Source of the DNA: Dehalococcoidia bacterium
Lineage (GTDB): Bacteria; Chloroflexota; Dehalococcoidia; JAENJB01
NCBI GenBank assembly: GCA_016844565.1
Contig: JAENJB010000127.1
Location: 1-6,997 of the forward strand
Reading direction: 5' to 3'
DNA: 6,997 nucleotides
The notes under the pieces are model-generated. The model did not search any database. It was not told where the DNA came from and saw nothing but the letters and a program-made list of their open reading frames with translations. Position numbers and translations under genes: made by a program. How positions within the stretch are numbered: position 1 is the first letter of the stretch; the number at the start of each line of letters is the position of its first letter. Shown piece after piece: positions 1-5,705 of this stretch.

Positions 1-611
1 TGGACGCGCAGAACATAGCCTATCTCCCGCAGCTTGCCGACTATATCTCGGCCCGCGGGTGGCTGGACAGCGGCAGCTCACTTCAGTGCGACCTGGCGCC
101 GGTGCTCGACCACCGCGGCGACAGCACCTACTGCCACATGATGCCCGAGGCTGACCTCTTGAAGGCCCTGACCGAGGTGACGAAAGACAGCAGCCTGACC
201 AAGGACATCTTCCGCACGCAGCCCTTCCGCGTGCTCCATCATATGGCCTCCCTGCTCGGCGGCAGAAAAGGCTCTCCGGGGCCCTGCTTCCAGTACTGCG
301 AGGCCAACTCCCCCAACTTCTTCGTCTTCGGCGCCGACGGTTTCATCTACCCGTGCGGCGAGGCCATCGGCAACCGCGACATGGCCATCGGCCGCTTCCT
401 CCCGCAATATGAGAGTTGGCCGGACCGGGAGCAAATCTGGAGAGGCCGCTCCACCAGCAACATACCGCAGTGCCGGGAATGCAATCTGGCCGGCTTCTGC
501 GGCGGCGGCTGCACCTTTTCAGCCCTGGCGCGCCACGGAACGCCTCAGGCCGCTGTGTGCAGCAACGCTCAACAGGTCCTGGAGCACTACTGCCGCACGC
601 TGGTGGGATAG
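1..611 (+). CDS. Radical SAM/SPASM domain protein, C-terminal part (5' truncated by window edge)
   Basis: An open frame runs from base 3, with no stop before it, to TAG at 609-611, giving 202 visible residues; the N-terminal radical SAM barrel with its CX3CX2C motif must lie upstream of the window. The visible part is a textbook SPASM auxiliary-cluster domain: CX13GX4C (Cys99 and Cys118 of the fragment), then CX2CX5CX3C (Cys157, 160, 166, 170), then a further Cys186. Together these match the family pattern CX9-15GX4C-gap-CX2CX5CX3C-gap-C, which binds two auxiliary [4Fe-4S] clusters. SPASM enzymes commonly modify ribosomal peptides or proteins (thioether or C-C cross-links) or act as anaerobic sulfatase maturases; the substrate cannot be told from this fragment. 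A GTG at 102 is an internal codon rather than the start, because homologous-looking sequence continues upstream of it. Sure of the domain, unsure of the function. Confidence 0.88.
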   Translation, partial: DAQNIAYLPQLADYISARGWLDSGSSLQCDLAPVLDHRGDSTYCHMMPEADLLKALTEVTKDSSLTKDIFRTQPFRVLHHMASLLGGRKGSPGPCFQYCEANSPNFFVFGADGFIYPCGEAIGNRDMAIGRFLPQYESWPDREQIWRGRSTSNIPQCRECNLAGFCGGGCTFSALARHGTPQAAVCSNAQQVLEHYCRTLVG

Positions 612-705
612 AAGTATCCTGCACCACCACCATTATCAGCGAAGCGAACGAATCCGAGCCGGACAGACTGTCATTACCTCGCAAATAGCCACTTCCGGCA
701 CGGCC

Positions 706-893
706 TGTCATTGCGAGCCCATCCAGACCTGTCGGGAGGGCGAAGCAATCCGTGCACCTGTCCTCTCCCCCCTTCAGGGGGAGAGTTAGAGAGAGGGTTA
801 CCTGCTGCCATGATCACCCTCTCCCTATCCCTCTCCCGTCAAGGGAGAGGGGAAGACTGACGGATTGCTTCGGGCTTCGCCCTCGCAATGACA
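706..893. repeat. MITE-like inverted-repeat element, about 188 bp, with internal hairpins
   Basis: The outer ends are exact complements: TGTCATTGCGAG at 706-717 against CTCGCAATGACA at 882-893. A second matching block lies just inside: GAAGCAATCCG at 742-752 against CGGATTGCTTC at 861-871. The left arm carries about 14 extra bases between the two blocks. The interior holds two further hairpins: CTCTCCCCC/GGGGGAGAG (763-771 with 777-785) and CCCTCTCCC/GGGAGAGGG (829-837 with 843-851). There is no transposase frame inside, so if mobile it would be moved in trans. It could equally be a REP/BIME-like folded intergenic repeat. No clear target-site duplication was identified. Confidence 0.75.
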
Positions 894-920
894 GACCGAA
901 CCCCCACCAGCGTTTCCAAA

Positions 921-941
921 TGATAAGCAGATTTGATAAGC
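921..941. repeat. Direct octamer pair TGATAAGC upstream of cutA
   Basis: TGATAAGC occurs at 921-928 and again at 934-941, a 13-bp period, about 57 nt before the cutA start codon. It might be a tandem operator or -10-like AT-rich sequence, but nothing else supports a function and chance is possible. Confidence 0.3.
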
Positions 942-997
942 TTGAGTCTGCCCAGGGCTGAGAGTAGCCGGTCTAAAGGTGTGGGAGCAGGTGAAGC

Positions 998-1324
998 ATG
1001 ACAGAAGAGCACATTCAGGTCATCACAACCGTGGAGAAACAAGATCAAGCCGAACGCATTGCCAGAACGTTGGTGGAAAAGAGGCTGGCCGGCTGTGTTC
1101 AGATAATCGGGCCAGCCAGCAGCACATACTGGTGGGAGAACAAGATCGAAACGGCGCAGGAATGGCTATGCATCATCAAGAGCAAGAGGAATCTCTACGA
1201 AGAGCTTGAGCAAGCCATCCGCGAGATGCATCCTTACAAAGTCCCTGAGATACTGGCGACCCCCGTCGTCGCGGGGAGCAAGAAATACCTTGAGTGGCTG
1301 GATAAGGAACTAAAGAGGACCTGA
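998..1324 (+). CDS. cutA: CutA1-family divalent-cation tolerance protein
   Basis: The protein is 108 residues, the usual length of CutA1, a small trimeric cytoplasmic protein with a ferredoxin-like fold linked to copper and other divalent-cation tolerance; its biochemical role remains loosely defined. Family features visible are the N-terminal strand followed by an amphipathic helix (about residues 5-30), the AGCVQII segment with Cys33, the TYWWENKIE hairpin (43-51), the ExxxxIKS strand (about 55-62) and the HPYKVPEI signature (78-85). The ATG at 998 is preceded by a purine-rich GGAG/AGGTG stretch at 984-993, which supports this start. It stands alone on the plus strand, 386 nt after the radical SAM gene, and converges on the substrate-binding protein gene with a strong hairpin between. 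No metal-responsive operator was recognised. Confident of the family. Confidence 0.95.
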   Translation: MTEEHIQVITTVEKQDQAERIARTLVEKRLAGCVQIIGPASSTYWWENKIETAQEWLCIIKSKRNLYEELEQAIREMHPYKVPEILATPVVAGSKKYLEWLDKELKRT

Positions 1325-1397
1325 CTGCATCTACAGCATAACGCTCAAAACGCCGCCTCAGTTCAGCCCTGATGCAGAATAACCGCTGTGATTGTAT

Positions 1398-1435
1398 GGC
1401 AGTAAAGCCCGTCCTTGCTGACGGGCTTTACTGCC
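1398..1435. terminator. 16-bp perfect hairpin between convergent genes, likely bidirectional terminator
   Basis: GGCAGTAAAGCCCGTC (1398-1413) is perfectly complementary to 1420-1435 around a 6-nt loop. It lies 73 nt after the cutA stop and 8 nt from the stop of the opposing lipoprotein gene, where a shared terminator is expected. No long T-run follows on either strand, so the rho-independent assignment rests on stem strength and position. Confidence 0.7.
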
Positions 1436-1443
1436 TTAGTTGG

Positions 1444-2568
1444 CTACTGTGCGCCAAAGATTTTCTTGGCGAACTCTGTGCCCTTTCGGGGTCCCTCGAG
1501 GTCTATGTTGTTGGGTGGGTCCACCAAGGTGAAGGTCTGAGAGCGCAATTCTGCGATCCTTAACCAGTCCTCGGTGATGTCCTTTCTGATTGTGAAGTTA
1601 TCTGTAGCTCTACCTATCGCTGCTTGCCCTTCTTTACTAAACATCCAGTTAAGAAGCACCAAGGAGGCATTGGGATGAGGTGCATTCCTAATTAGGCCAA
1701 CGCTCCTGACATTATGGGATGTACCTTCTTTAAAGTGGACAATCTGTATAGGCGCGCCAGCTTTTATGGCGCTTACAGTTCGCGAGGAGGCGGGAAAGAC
1801 GCCCACAGGCTTCTCGCCGTAGGCTACCTGATTAACCACCACATCATACCTTACCTGCTGGGTTATGCGCTGAGCAGCCATCTTCTTCCAGAAGTCCTCA
1901 CCCAGGATCATCCAGATATACAGGCCAGAGGTTGACGGCCCGCTCCCCTGCCGAGGGTCAGTCATCACCATCCTGTCTCTCCATTTCGGGTCAAGCAAGT
2001 CCTGCCAGGAACTGAGCTCACTCCTTCTGACCAGGTCAGTATTAATAATGGCCGAAAGGGTGATACCGGTGCTATAGACAAGGACGCTTTTCGTGGGCTC
2101 GTACTGGGTGGGATCTATCCTCCAGACATCTTTCTCGGTAAGGGCTGGAAGAGCGGCAACATTAATGGGCTGTCCATAGCCAGCCTCCAAAATGTTTAAA
2201 TTATTGGTAAAGCCGGTGATTAACAAGTCGGCGAAATTGGCCTTCGCTCGCTGTTCGGTAATGACTTTCAGCTCTAGCTCCCCTCCGCTTCCCCCGATCG
2301 CATCCACCTTTATCCCATACTGCTTCATCCCGGCTGTCATCGCCTGCGTCAGCTCGATTCCCAGGACATTGTAGACTGTCACCGCGCCTTCCTTGCGGGC
2401 TGCTGCAAGGATATTATCCCACTCGCTGAGCTGTGGCGTCGGCGTAGGAATTGGCTGAGGCACTTGGGTAGTAGTTGGGATCGGCGCAGGAGCTGCCTTG
2501 GGAGCACAGGCACCGACCGTTAACGCCAACACTAAGAGTAATACCCCTATGATTTGTATCTGCCTCAC
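1444..2568 (-). CDS. ABC transporter substrate-binding lipoprotein (extracellular solute-binding family)
   Basis: This 374-residue protein has a lipoprotein signal peptide: Arg3, a hydrophobic core (about 6-18) and lipobox V-G-A-C with Cys21 as lipid anchor. A Pro/Thr/Ala-rich linker follows (22-46). The mature domain (about 48-374) begins with W-D-x-x-L-A-A-A-R-K-E-G-A-V-T-V-Y, the opening of the Fe3+/thiamine/polyamine-type periplasmic binding proteins; SSWQDLLDPKWRDRM and the LLNWMFSKEGQ segment near the C-terminus also fit that superfamily. It should capture a solute outside the membrane for an ABC importer. The ligand is not deducible; ferric iron is only one possibility. No permease or ATPase gene adjoins it in the window, so it is an orphan here. 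The GTG start is set by an AAAAGGAGG site 8 nt upstream. A promoter candidate lies about 175 nt upstream. Confidence 0.88.
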   Translation of the reverse strand: MRQIQIIGVLLLVLALTVGACAPKAAPAPIPTTTQVPQPIPTPTPQLSEWDNILAAARKEGAVTVYNVLGIELTQAMTAGMKQYGIKVDAIGGSGGELELKVITEQRAKANFADLLITGFTNNLNILEAGYGQPINVAALPALTEKDVWRIDPTQYEPTKSVLVYSTGITLSAIINTDLVRRSELSSWQDLLDPKWRDRMVMTDPRQGSGPSTSGLYIWMILGEDFWKKMAAQRITQQVRYDVVVNQVAYGEKPVGVFPASSRTVSAIKAGAPIQIVHFKEGTSHNVRSVGLIRNAPHPNASLVLLNWMFSKEGQAAIGRATDNFTIRKDITEDWLRIAELRSQTFTLVDPPNNIDLEGPRKGTEFAKKIFGAQ

Positions 2569-2743
2569 TTAATTAACCTCCTTTTACCCGACTTGGTTAG
2601 CATGGCTTACCGAGCCATTAGCCTCTCCAAATGCATTCGTCAAATCAAAACTCCCCTTTCCACTTTCATTTGCTTGCCGACCGTATCGTAGGAGACAAGG
2701 ACCGGCCTAAGCCAGTTACCATCGTCACGATCCGGGAAATCCC
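2569..2743 (-). other. Predicted long 5' leader of the lipoprotein gene
   Basis: If the promoter at 2750-2778 is used, transcription starts near 2743 and leaves about 175 untranslated nt. The leader contains a hairpin ATGGCT-cggta-AGCCAT (2602-2618 in plus coordinates, 16 nt from the Shine-Dalgarno site) and a short CGGGA/TCCCG hairpin near its beginning. No known riboswitch class was recognised, and no gene is visible in the whole 2569-2867 gap. Confidence 0.35.
2577..2585 (-). promoter_or_regulatory. Strong Shine-Dalgarno site fixing the GTG start of the lipoprotein gene
   Basis: On the minus strand AAAAGGAGG sits 8 nt before the GTG at 2566-2568. It is near-ideal in sequence and spacing and marks that GTG, just before the signal peptide, as the true start. 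Confidence 0.85.
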
Positions 2744-2749
2744 GCTGTG

Positions 2750-2778
2750 ATGATATACCCGTGCCACGCGGCGGTCAA
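2750..2778 (-). promoter_or_regulatory. Sigma-70-type promoter upstream of the lipoprotein gene
   Basis: The minus strand reads TTGACC (2778-2773), a 17-nt spacer, then TATCAT (2755-2750). Each hexamer matches five of six consensus bases and the spacing is optimal. It lies in the gap between the flavoprotein gene and the lipoprotein gene, oriented toward the latter, so the lipoprotein gene is probably transcribed independently. Confidence 0.55.
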
Positions 2779-2867
2779 GACTCCCTCGGAGCCCCCGGAT
2801 GCGCTGGTGAAAGAGGACTGGCAAAGGAAAAACGCGGAAGGCGGGCTAAGAGGCTGGCGCCCCTGAG

Positions 2868-4574
2868 CTAGACTGCCAGCCCCACCCGAGTGCCAGAGGC
2901 CATGGCTTCCATTATTCCGTACGGTGTTACGCAGTCGCCGGAGAGATAGATTTGCGGCACCTTCCCTTGTAACTCTCTAAGAAGCGCCTGATTGGGTTGG
3001 GAGGCACCGAGCAACAGGGTGTGGGGGCCGAAGGGCTGTCTCCGCGCTCCCAAGTCCTTCACCAGCAGCCCTCCCTCTTCCATGGATGTGAACTGGCCTC
3101 CTGCTAGTAGACCTGCAACCGCCTCAGCAATCCGTCTTAGAAAATTGAGCCTGCTTCCGGTGGCGAGGATGACCACATCCGGTTTCAACGATTCAACAAG
3201 ACCAAGTGTAACTTCCTTCCCCAACTTGACTTCCACACCCCGTTTGACAACTTGGTGTGAAAGGTACGAGACTAAATTGTCAATCCTGTCCCTATTAGGA
3301 ACCCTGGCTGCCAGTCTCAACTGGCCTCCCAGCCTCTTCTGCTTATCGTAGAGCATCACGCGATGGCCCTTTCGCGCCGCCATTATGGCTGCTTGCATCC
3401 CTGCCGGGCCACCGCCGACCACCAGGACCCTTTTGACCTTCTCCGCCAGGGTTATTCTGAACTCGCGCTCCTTGCCCAGGGCGGGGTTTACGGTGCAGCC
3501 GGCCTCACCGAGCCGGGACATAGTGCCACAAACGAGGCAGGTTATGCAGGGCACAATATCATCCAGTCTGCCTGAGGCTGCTTTATTGGGGAGTTCAGGG
3601 TCAGCGAGAAGACCTCGGGCGATAGCCACCAGGTCTGCTTTGCCCTCGGCTAAGGCCTTTTCGCCGACTTCAGGAGTGATCCTTCCCACGGCTATCACGG
3701 GGATGCTGACTACCTTCTTAACTGCTTCAGCAAAGATTAAAGCATTTCCCTCAGGCTCAACCATGCGGTTAAAGGGGTATTTGGAGGCGTGGTTATTCAC
3801 ATTGATGGCGCATGCACCAGCCTTTTCAAGCATCTTGCTCAATTGCAGAACATCTTCTGGCGCGGTGAACCCGTTCCCAATGCCATACCCTCTCCCGCTC
3901 ACCCTGACCCATAGCGGATATCCTGGCCCAACCCTTTCGCGTACCGCCGCCATTATCTCCAGTAGGAACCTTGCCCTGTTAGCCAGAATTCCACCATAGT
4001 CATCCGTCCGCTTGTTTTGAGCTGGTGACAGGAACTGCTTGATCAAATAGCTGCCGGTGGCATGAATCTCCACCCCTTCAAAGCCGGCCCTCTTGGCCCG
4101 CTCGGCAGCTCCGGCAAAGCGTTGCACTAGGTCCTGAATCTCATCAACAGTTAGTTCTCTGGGGAGTTCACCCCCTGGACGGCAGATGACGGCGGAGGGG
4201 GCTATAGGTTGAAGCCCTGTGGTCGAGGAGACGGCAAACCCTCCTCCGTGATTCAGTTGGAAAGCGGCCCTTGCCCCGTGCTTCTTGATGATTTCCGCCA
4301 GTTTTGTTAGCCCGGGGACGTGCTCATCACCAATGGCAATACGTCGCGGTCCCTCTAACCCCCGTGGAACCTCGATGATCGCCTCGCCCACAATGATTAA
4401 GCCGACTCCACCGCGGGCTCTCTCTTCATAGTAGTCAAGAGTTCGCTCGGTAACATAACCATCCTCACTCGCCAAACAGGTGGCCATAGCCGGCATGACT
4501 ATGCGGTTCTTCAGTTCCAACTGGCCGAGACGGAAAGGCTCGAAGAGCTTCTCGAACTTCCTCTGGCTAACCAT
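2868..4574 (-). CDS. Old Yellow Enzyme/2,4-dienoyl-CoA reductase-like FMN-FeS-FAD oxidoreductase, apparently lacking the NAD(P)H-binding subdomain
   Basis: 568 residues. An FMN TIM barrel (about 7-335) opens with LFEPFRLGQLELKNRIVM and contains AFQLNHGG (104-111), VEIHATGSYL (168-177) and FLSPAQNKRTDDYGG. By analogy with E. coli FadH, Tyr176 and His262 could be the acid/base residues. Four cysteines follow (343, 346, 349, 360; CX2CX2CX10C) that would bind [4Fe-4S]. An FAD Rossmann motif VLVVGGGPAG (383-392) comes next, then DVVILATGSR (466-475). From there the chain jumps straight to sequence that in relatives lies after the inserted NAD(P)H domain (FLRRIAEA through LLRELQGKVPQIYLSGDCV), so no second GxGxxG is present. 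Relatives are about 640-670 residues; some 70-95 residues seem missing, in frame. Such enzymes reduce enoates or enoyl-CoA thioesters; the substrate here is unknown. The start is supported by AGGAGG 9 nt upstream. It might be decaying, or use another electron donor. Confidence 0.88.
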   Translation of the reverse strand: MVSQRKFEKLFEPFRLGQLELKNRIVMPAMATCLASEDGYVTERTLDYYEERARGGVGLIIVGEAIIEVPRGLEGPRRIAIGDEHVPGLTKLAEIIKKHGARAAFQLNHGGGFAVSSTTGLQPIAPSAVICRPGGELPRELTVDEIQDLVQRFAGAAERAKRAGFEGVEIHATGSYLIKQFLSPAQNKRTDDYGGILANRARFLLEIMAAVRERVGPGYPLWVRVSGRGYGIGNGFTAPEDVLQLSKMLEKAGACAINVNNHASKYPFNRMVEPEGNALIFAEAVKKVVSIPVIAVGRITPEVGEKALAEGKADLVAIARGLLADPELPNKAASGRLDDIVPCITCLVCGTMSRLGEAGCTVNPALGKEREFRITLAEKVKRVLVVGGGPAGMQAAIMAARKGHRVMLYDKQKRLGGQLRLAARVPNRDRIDNLVSYLSHQVVKRGVEVKLGKEVTLGLVESLKPDVVILATGSRLNFLRRIAEAVAGLLAGGQFTSMEEGGLLVKDLGARRQPFGPHTLLLGASQPNQALLRELQGKVPQIYLSGDCVTPYGIMEAMASGTRVGLAV

Positions 4575-4627
4575 CTGTTTGGGCCTCCTCTTTCACCCTA
4601 AGTTGACCTGCAAGAACGGTCAGAGGT

Positions 4628-4657
4628 ACTAAATGAAAGAGCCCCCTGGAATCTCAA
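4628..4657 (-). promoter_or_regulatory. Weak promoter candidate for the flavoprotein gene
   Basis: The minus strand has TTGAGA (4657-4652), an 18-nt spacer and TTTAGT (4633-4628), with five and four consensus matches. Transcription would begin near 4621, about 46 nt before the start codon. It overlaps the probable tmRNA terminator, which makes the assignment doubtful. Confidence 0.22.
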
Positions 4658-4667
4658 CCGTGGGCTC
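4631..4667 (-). terminator. Probable terminator of ssrA
   Basis: Reading the minus strand, GAGCCC (4667-4662) pairs with GGGCTC (4644-4639) and is followed at once by the T-rich TTTCATTT (4638-4631). It begins 9 nt beyond the encoded CCA end of the tmRNA. The loop is long (17 nt) and the T-run interrupted, so strength is uncertain. Confidence 0.5.
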
Positions 4668-4675
4668 CGTGTTTC

Positions 4676-5028
4676 TGGTGGAGACGGGGGAGAGTCGAAC
4701 TCCCCGTCCAGAAGAAGACCGCCCAGAATATCCTACAAGCTTAGTTGACTTTTGCTCTCGCCCGGCAGCCCGAGTCCAACCAACGGACCGCCAGGCCAGC
4801 CGATGTTTCTTACGCCACCATTATCGGCGTGGGGCGACGGCACCCCGACTAAATGAGGCCCGGTCCCGACCCATCGGGGTGAGGTCAAGGCGGGCCTGCG
4901 GCCTTTTACTTAGGCCGCGAAAGCGAATTCTTTTTCGCCAGTTACGTTTTGCCCTCTGTTTTACGAGGCAAGGGCACCTCGGCCTGCAATTCTGAGCTGC
5001 ACTCCCCCTGTCGAATCCACGCGTCCCC
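4676..5028 (-). ncRNA. ssrA: Transfer-messenger RNA (tmRNA, 10Sa RNA)
   Basis: A 353-nt tmRNA on the minus strand. Its 5' end GGGGACGCGTGGATTCGACA matches the conserved tmRNA start. GGGGACG (from 5028) pairs with CGTCTCC near the 3' end, forming a 7-bp acceptor stem with one G-U, followed by discriminator A and an encoded CCA (4678-4676). The T-arm is visible: GGGGAG-TTCGACT-CTCCCC. The mRNA-like part ends in a TAA (4912-4910) within helix 5 (GCGGCC 4918-4913 pairing with GGCCGC 4903-4898), as in E. coli. The molecule, charged with alanine and bound to SmpB, enters stalled ribosomes, tags the nascent peptide for proteolysis and releases the ribosome. smpB lies 149 nt upstream on the same strand, so co-transcription with later processing is plausible. 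No convincing separate promoter was found. Confidence 0.95.
4910..4939 (-). other. tmRNA proteolysis tag reading frame (predicted GEKEFAFAA, stop)
   Basis: In the frame ending at the helix-5 TAA, the codons GGC GAA AAA GAA TTC GCT TTC GCG GCC encode GEKEFAFAA. The hydrophobic end in Ala-Ala is the ClpXP-type degron signature. The frame stays open upstream through GQNVT to a TAA, so the resume codon could be earlier (up to about GQNVTGEKEFAFAA). I favour the GGC because, as I recall it, the Dehalococcoides tag is a similar nine-residue GERELVLAG. Confidence 0.6.
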
Positions 5029-5064
5029 ATGTTCTGGGGGGTTGTCAACCTCTCACCCCTTGAA

Positions 5065-5093
5065 CCCCTCTCTCCTTAAGAAGGAGAGAGGGG
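5065..5093. repeat. 13-bp perfect hairpin between smpB and ssrA (CCCTCTCTCC type)
   Basis: CCCCTCTCTCCTT (5065-5077) is perfectly complementary to 5081-5093 around a 3-nt loop. The core resembles the CCCTCTCCC/GGGAGAGGG hairpins inside the repeat element at 706-893, suggesting the same dispersed family. It might also act as a processing signal upstream of the tmRNA. No T-run follows on either strand. Confidence 0.6.
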
Positions 5094-5100
5094 ACTGTTT

Positions 5101-5127
5101 TCTTAGAGGGGCTGCGCCCCTCTAAGA
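5101..5127. repeat. 12-bp perfect hairpin between smpB and ssrA (TCTTAGAGGGGC type)
   Basis: TCTTAGAGGGGC (5101-5112) pairs perfectly with 5116-5127 around a TGC loop. It lies 50 nt after the smpB stop (minus-strand reading) and 7 nt from the neighbouring hairpin. On the minus strand it is followed by AAAAC rather than T residues, so it is not a classical terminator; a dispersed palindromic repeat or an RNA-stabilising element is likelier. Confidence 0.55.
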
Positions 5128-5177
5128 CGCCCCCTTATCAGACAACCTCCCCTGGCGTCCCGATTCCATCGTGACGT

Positions 5178-5636
5178 TCACCGGCGCATTTTGAGCGCCC
5201 GGGCCACCTCCCTCTTGGCTTCCTCCTCAGCCACGGAAGCCCGCTTATCATACTGCTTCTTGCCGCGGCCGAGGCCCAGTTCAAGCTTGGCCACCCCGCG
5301 CGTGATATACAGCTTCAACGGCACGATAGTATAACCCCGCCGTTCCGCATTGGCCATCAGCTCCCGAATCTGCTTCCGGTGCAACAAGAGCTTCCGCGAG
5401 CGCAAGGGATCATGGTTGCCATAGCTACCGGCGTCGTAGCGGGCGATATGGGCGTTGTGAAGCCACATCTCGCCTTTCTCCGTACGAGCGTAGGCATCGC
5501 GAATATTGACGTGGCCCTCCCGGACCGACTTTATCTCGGTGCCGGTAAGCACAATCCCCGCTTCCAGGCTGTCCTGGATGAAGTAATCGTGGTAGGCCTT
5601 GCGGTTCTGGCTGATGGTCTTATCTTCTGTTGCCAT
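5178..5636 (-). CDS. smpB: SsrA-binding protein SmpB
   Basis: The protein has 152 residues, the normal SmpB length. It binds the tRNA-like part of tmRNA and carries it into the A site of stalled ribosomes, its C-terminal tail occupying the empty mRNA channel. Visible signatures: NRKAYHDYFIQDSLEAGIVL near the N-terminus (11-30), GTEIKSVREGHVNIRDAYA (32-50), the HNAHIARY segment (60-67), RSRKLLLHRKQI (79-90) and the basic C-terminal helix from KKQYDKR to the end (126-152). The ATG at 5636 has no Shine-Dalgarno sequence; instead TGGTACAAT, an extended -10 element, ends 6 nt upstream, so the transcript may begin at the ATG itself. The tmRNA gene follows 149 nt downstream and the NYN gene ends 69 nt upstream, all on one strand. 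Very confident of the identity. Confidence 0.97.
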   Translation of the reverse strand: MATEDKTISQNRKAYHDYFIQDSLEAGIVLTGTEIKSVREGHVNIRDAYARTEKGEMWLHNAHIARYDAGSYGNHDPLRSRKLLLHRKQIRELMANAERRGYTIVPLKLYITRGVAKLELGLGRGKKQYDKRASVAEEEAKREVARALKMRR

Positions 5637-5642
5637 AATGAA

Positions 5643-5651
5643 ATTGTACCA
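5643..5651 (-). promoter_or_regulatory. Extended -10 promoter for smpB, probably giving a leaderless mRNA
   Basis: The minus strand reads TGGTACAAT (5651-5643): an extended -10 TGn plus TACAAT, five of six matches. TTCATT and then the smpB ATG follow directly, so a start site 7 nt downstream would be the A of the ATG. The -35 position (5671-5666, AAGAAC) is poor, as is common with extended -10 promoters. Confidence 0.5.
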
Positions 5652-5705
5652 TATTTAGAGGACGCGTTCTTCTAAAGCGCGGCGGGGCTGCCCGGGCTTT
5701 CGCGC

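Larger units (their letters stand above)
612..997. other. Intergenic region, 386 nt, repeat-bearing
   Basis: No convincing gene is seen between the radical SAM gene and cutA. The stretch holds the MITE-like inverted repeat (706-893), a possible relic of the same terminal sequence (TGTCATTACCTCGC near 669-682), and a pair of direct TGATAAGC octamers upstream of cutA. Short open frames here are composed of the repeat itself and have no ribosome binding site that I can see. Confidence 0.7.

Noticed and set aside
706..893. CRISPR array suggested by repeated CCCTCTCC motifs
   Set aside because: The motifs form inverted pairs rather than regularly spaced direct repeats with unique spacers, and no cas gene is present.
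752..961. Small plus-strand open frame within the intergenic repeat
   Set aside because: It is made of the palindromic repeat sequence, lacks a ribosome binding site and codes a low-complexity Pro/Arg/Ser-rich string.
2615..2644. TTGACG with TAATGG 17 nt downstream, minus strand, ahead of the lipoprotein gene
   Set aside because: The supposed -10 matches only two consensus bases; the promoter at 2750-2778 is far better.
2852..2881. GGCTGGC/GCCAGCC hairpin over the flavoprotein stop codon as a terminator
   Set aside because: Only 7 bp with a 16-nt loop and no T-run after it; not strong enough to call.
4633..4995. Plus-strand open frame of 120 codons over the ssrA region (and a minus-strand one at 4821-5048)
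   Set aside because: Both run across the tmRNA, whose conserved ends, pairing and tag explain the sequence.
5043..5048. Perfect TTGACA (-35 consensus) on the minus strand just upstream of tmRNA
   Set aside because: A -10 at normal spacing would fall inside the mature tmRNA (about 5025-5020) and no TATAAT-like sequence is there.
5637..5705. GCGCG/CGCGC pairing between the NYN gene and smpB as a terminator
   Set aside because: Five base pairs with a very long loop and only TTT afterwards; insufficient support.
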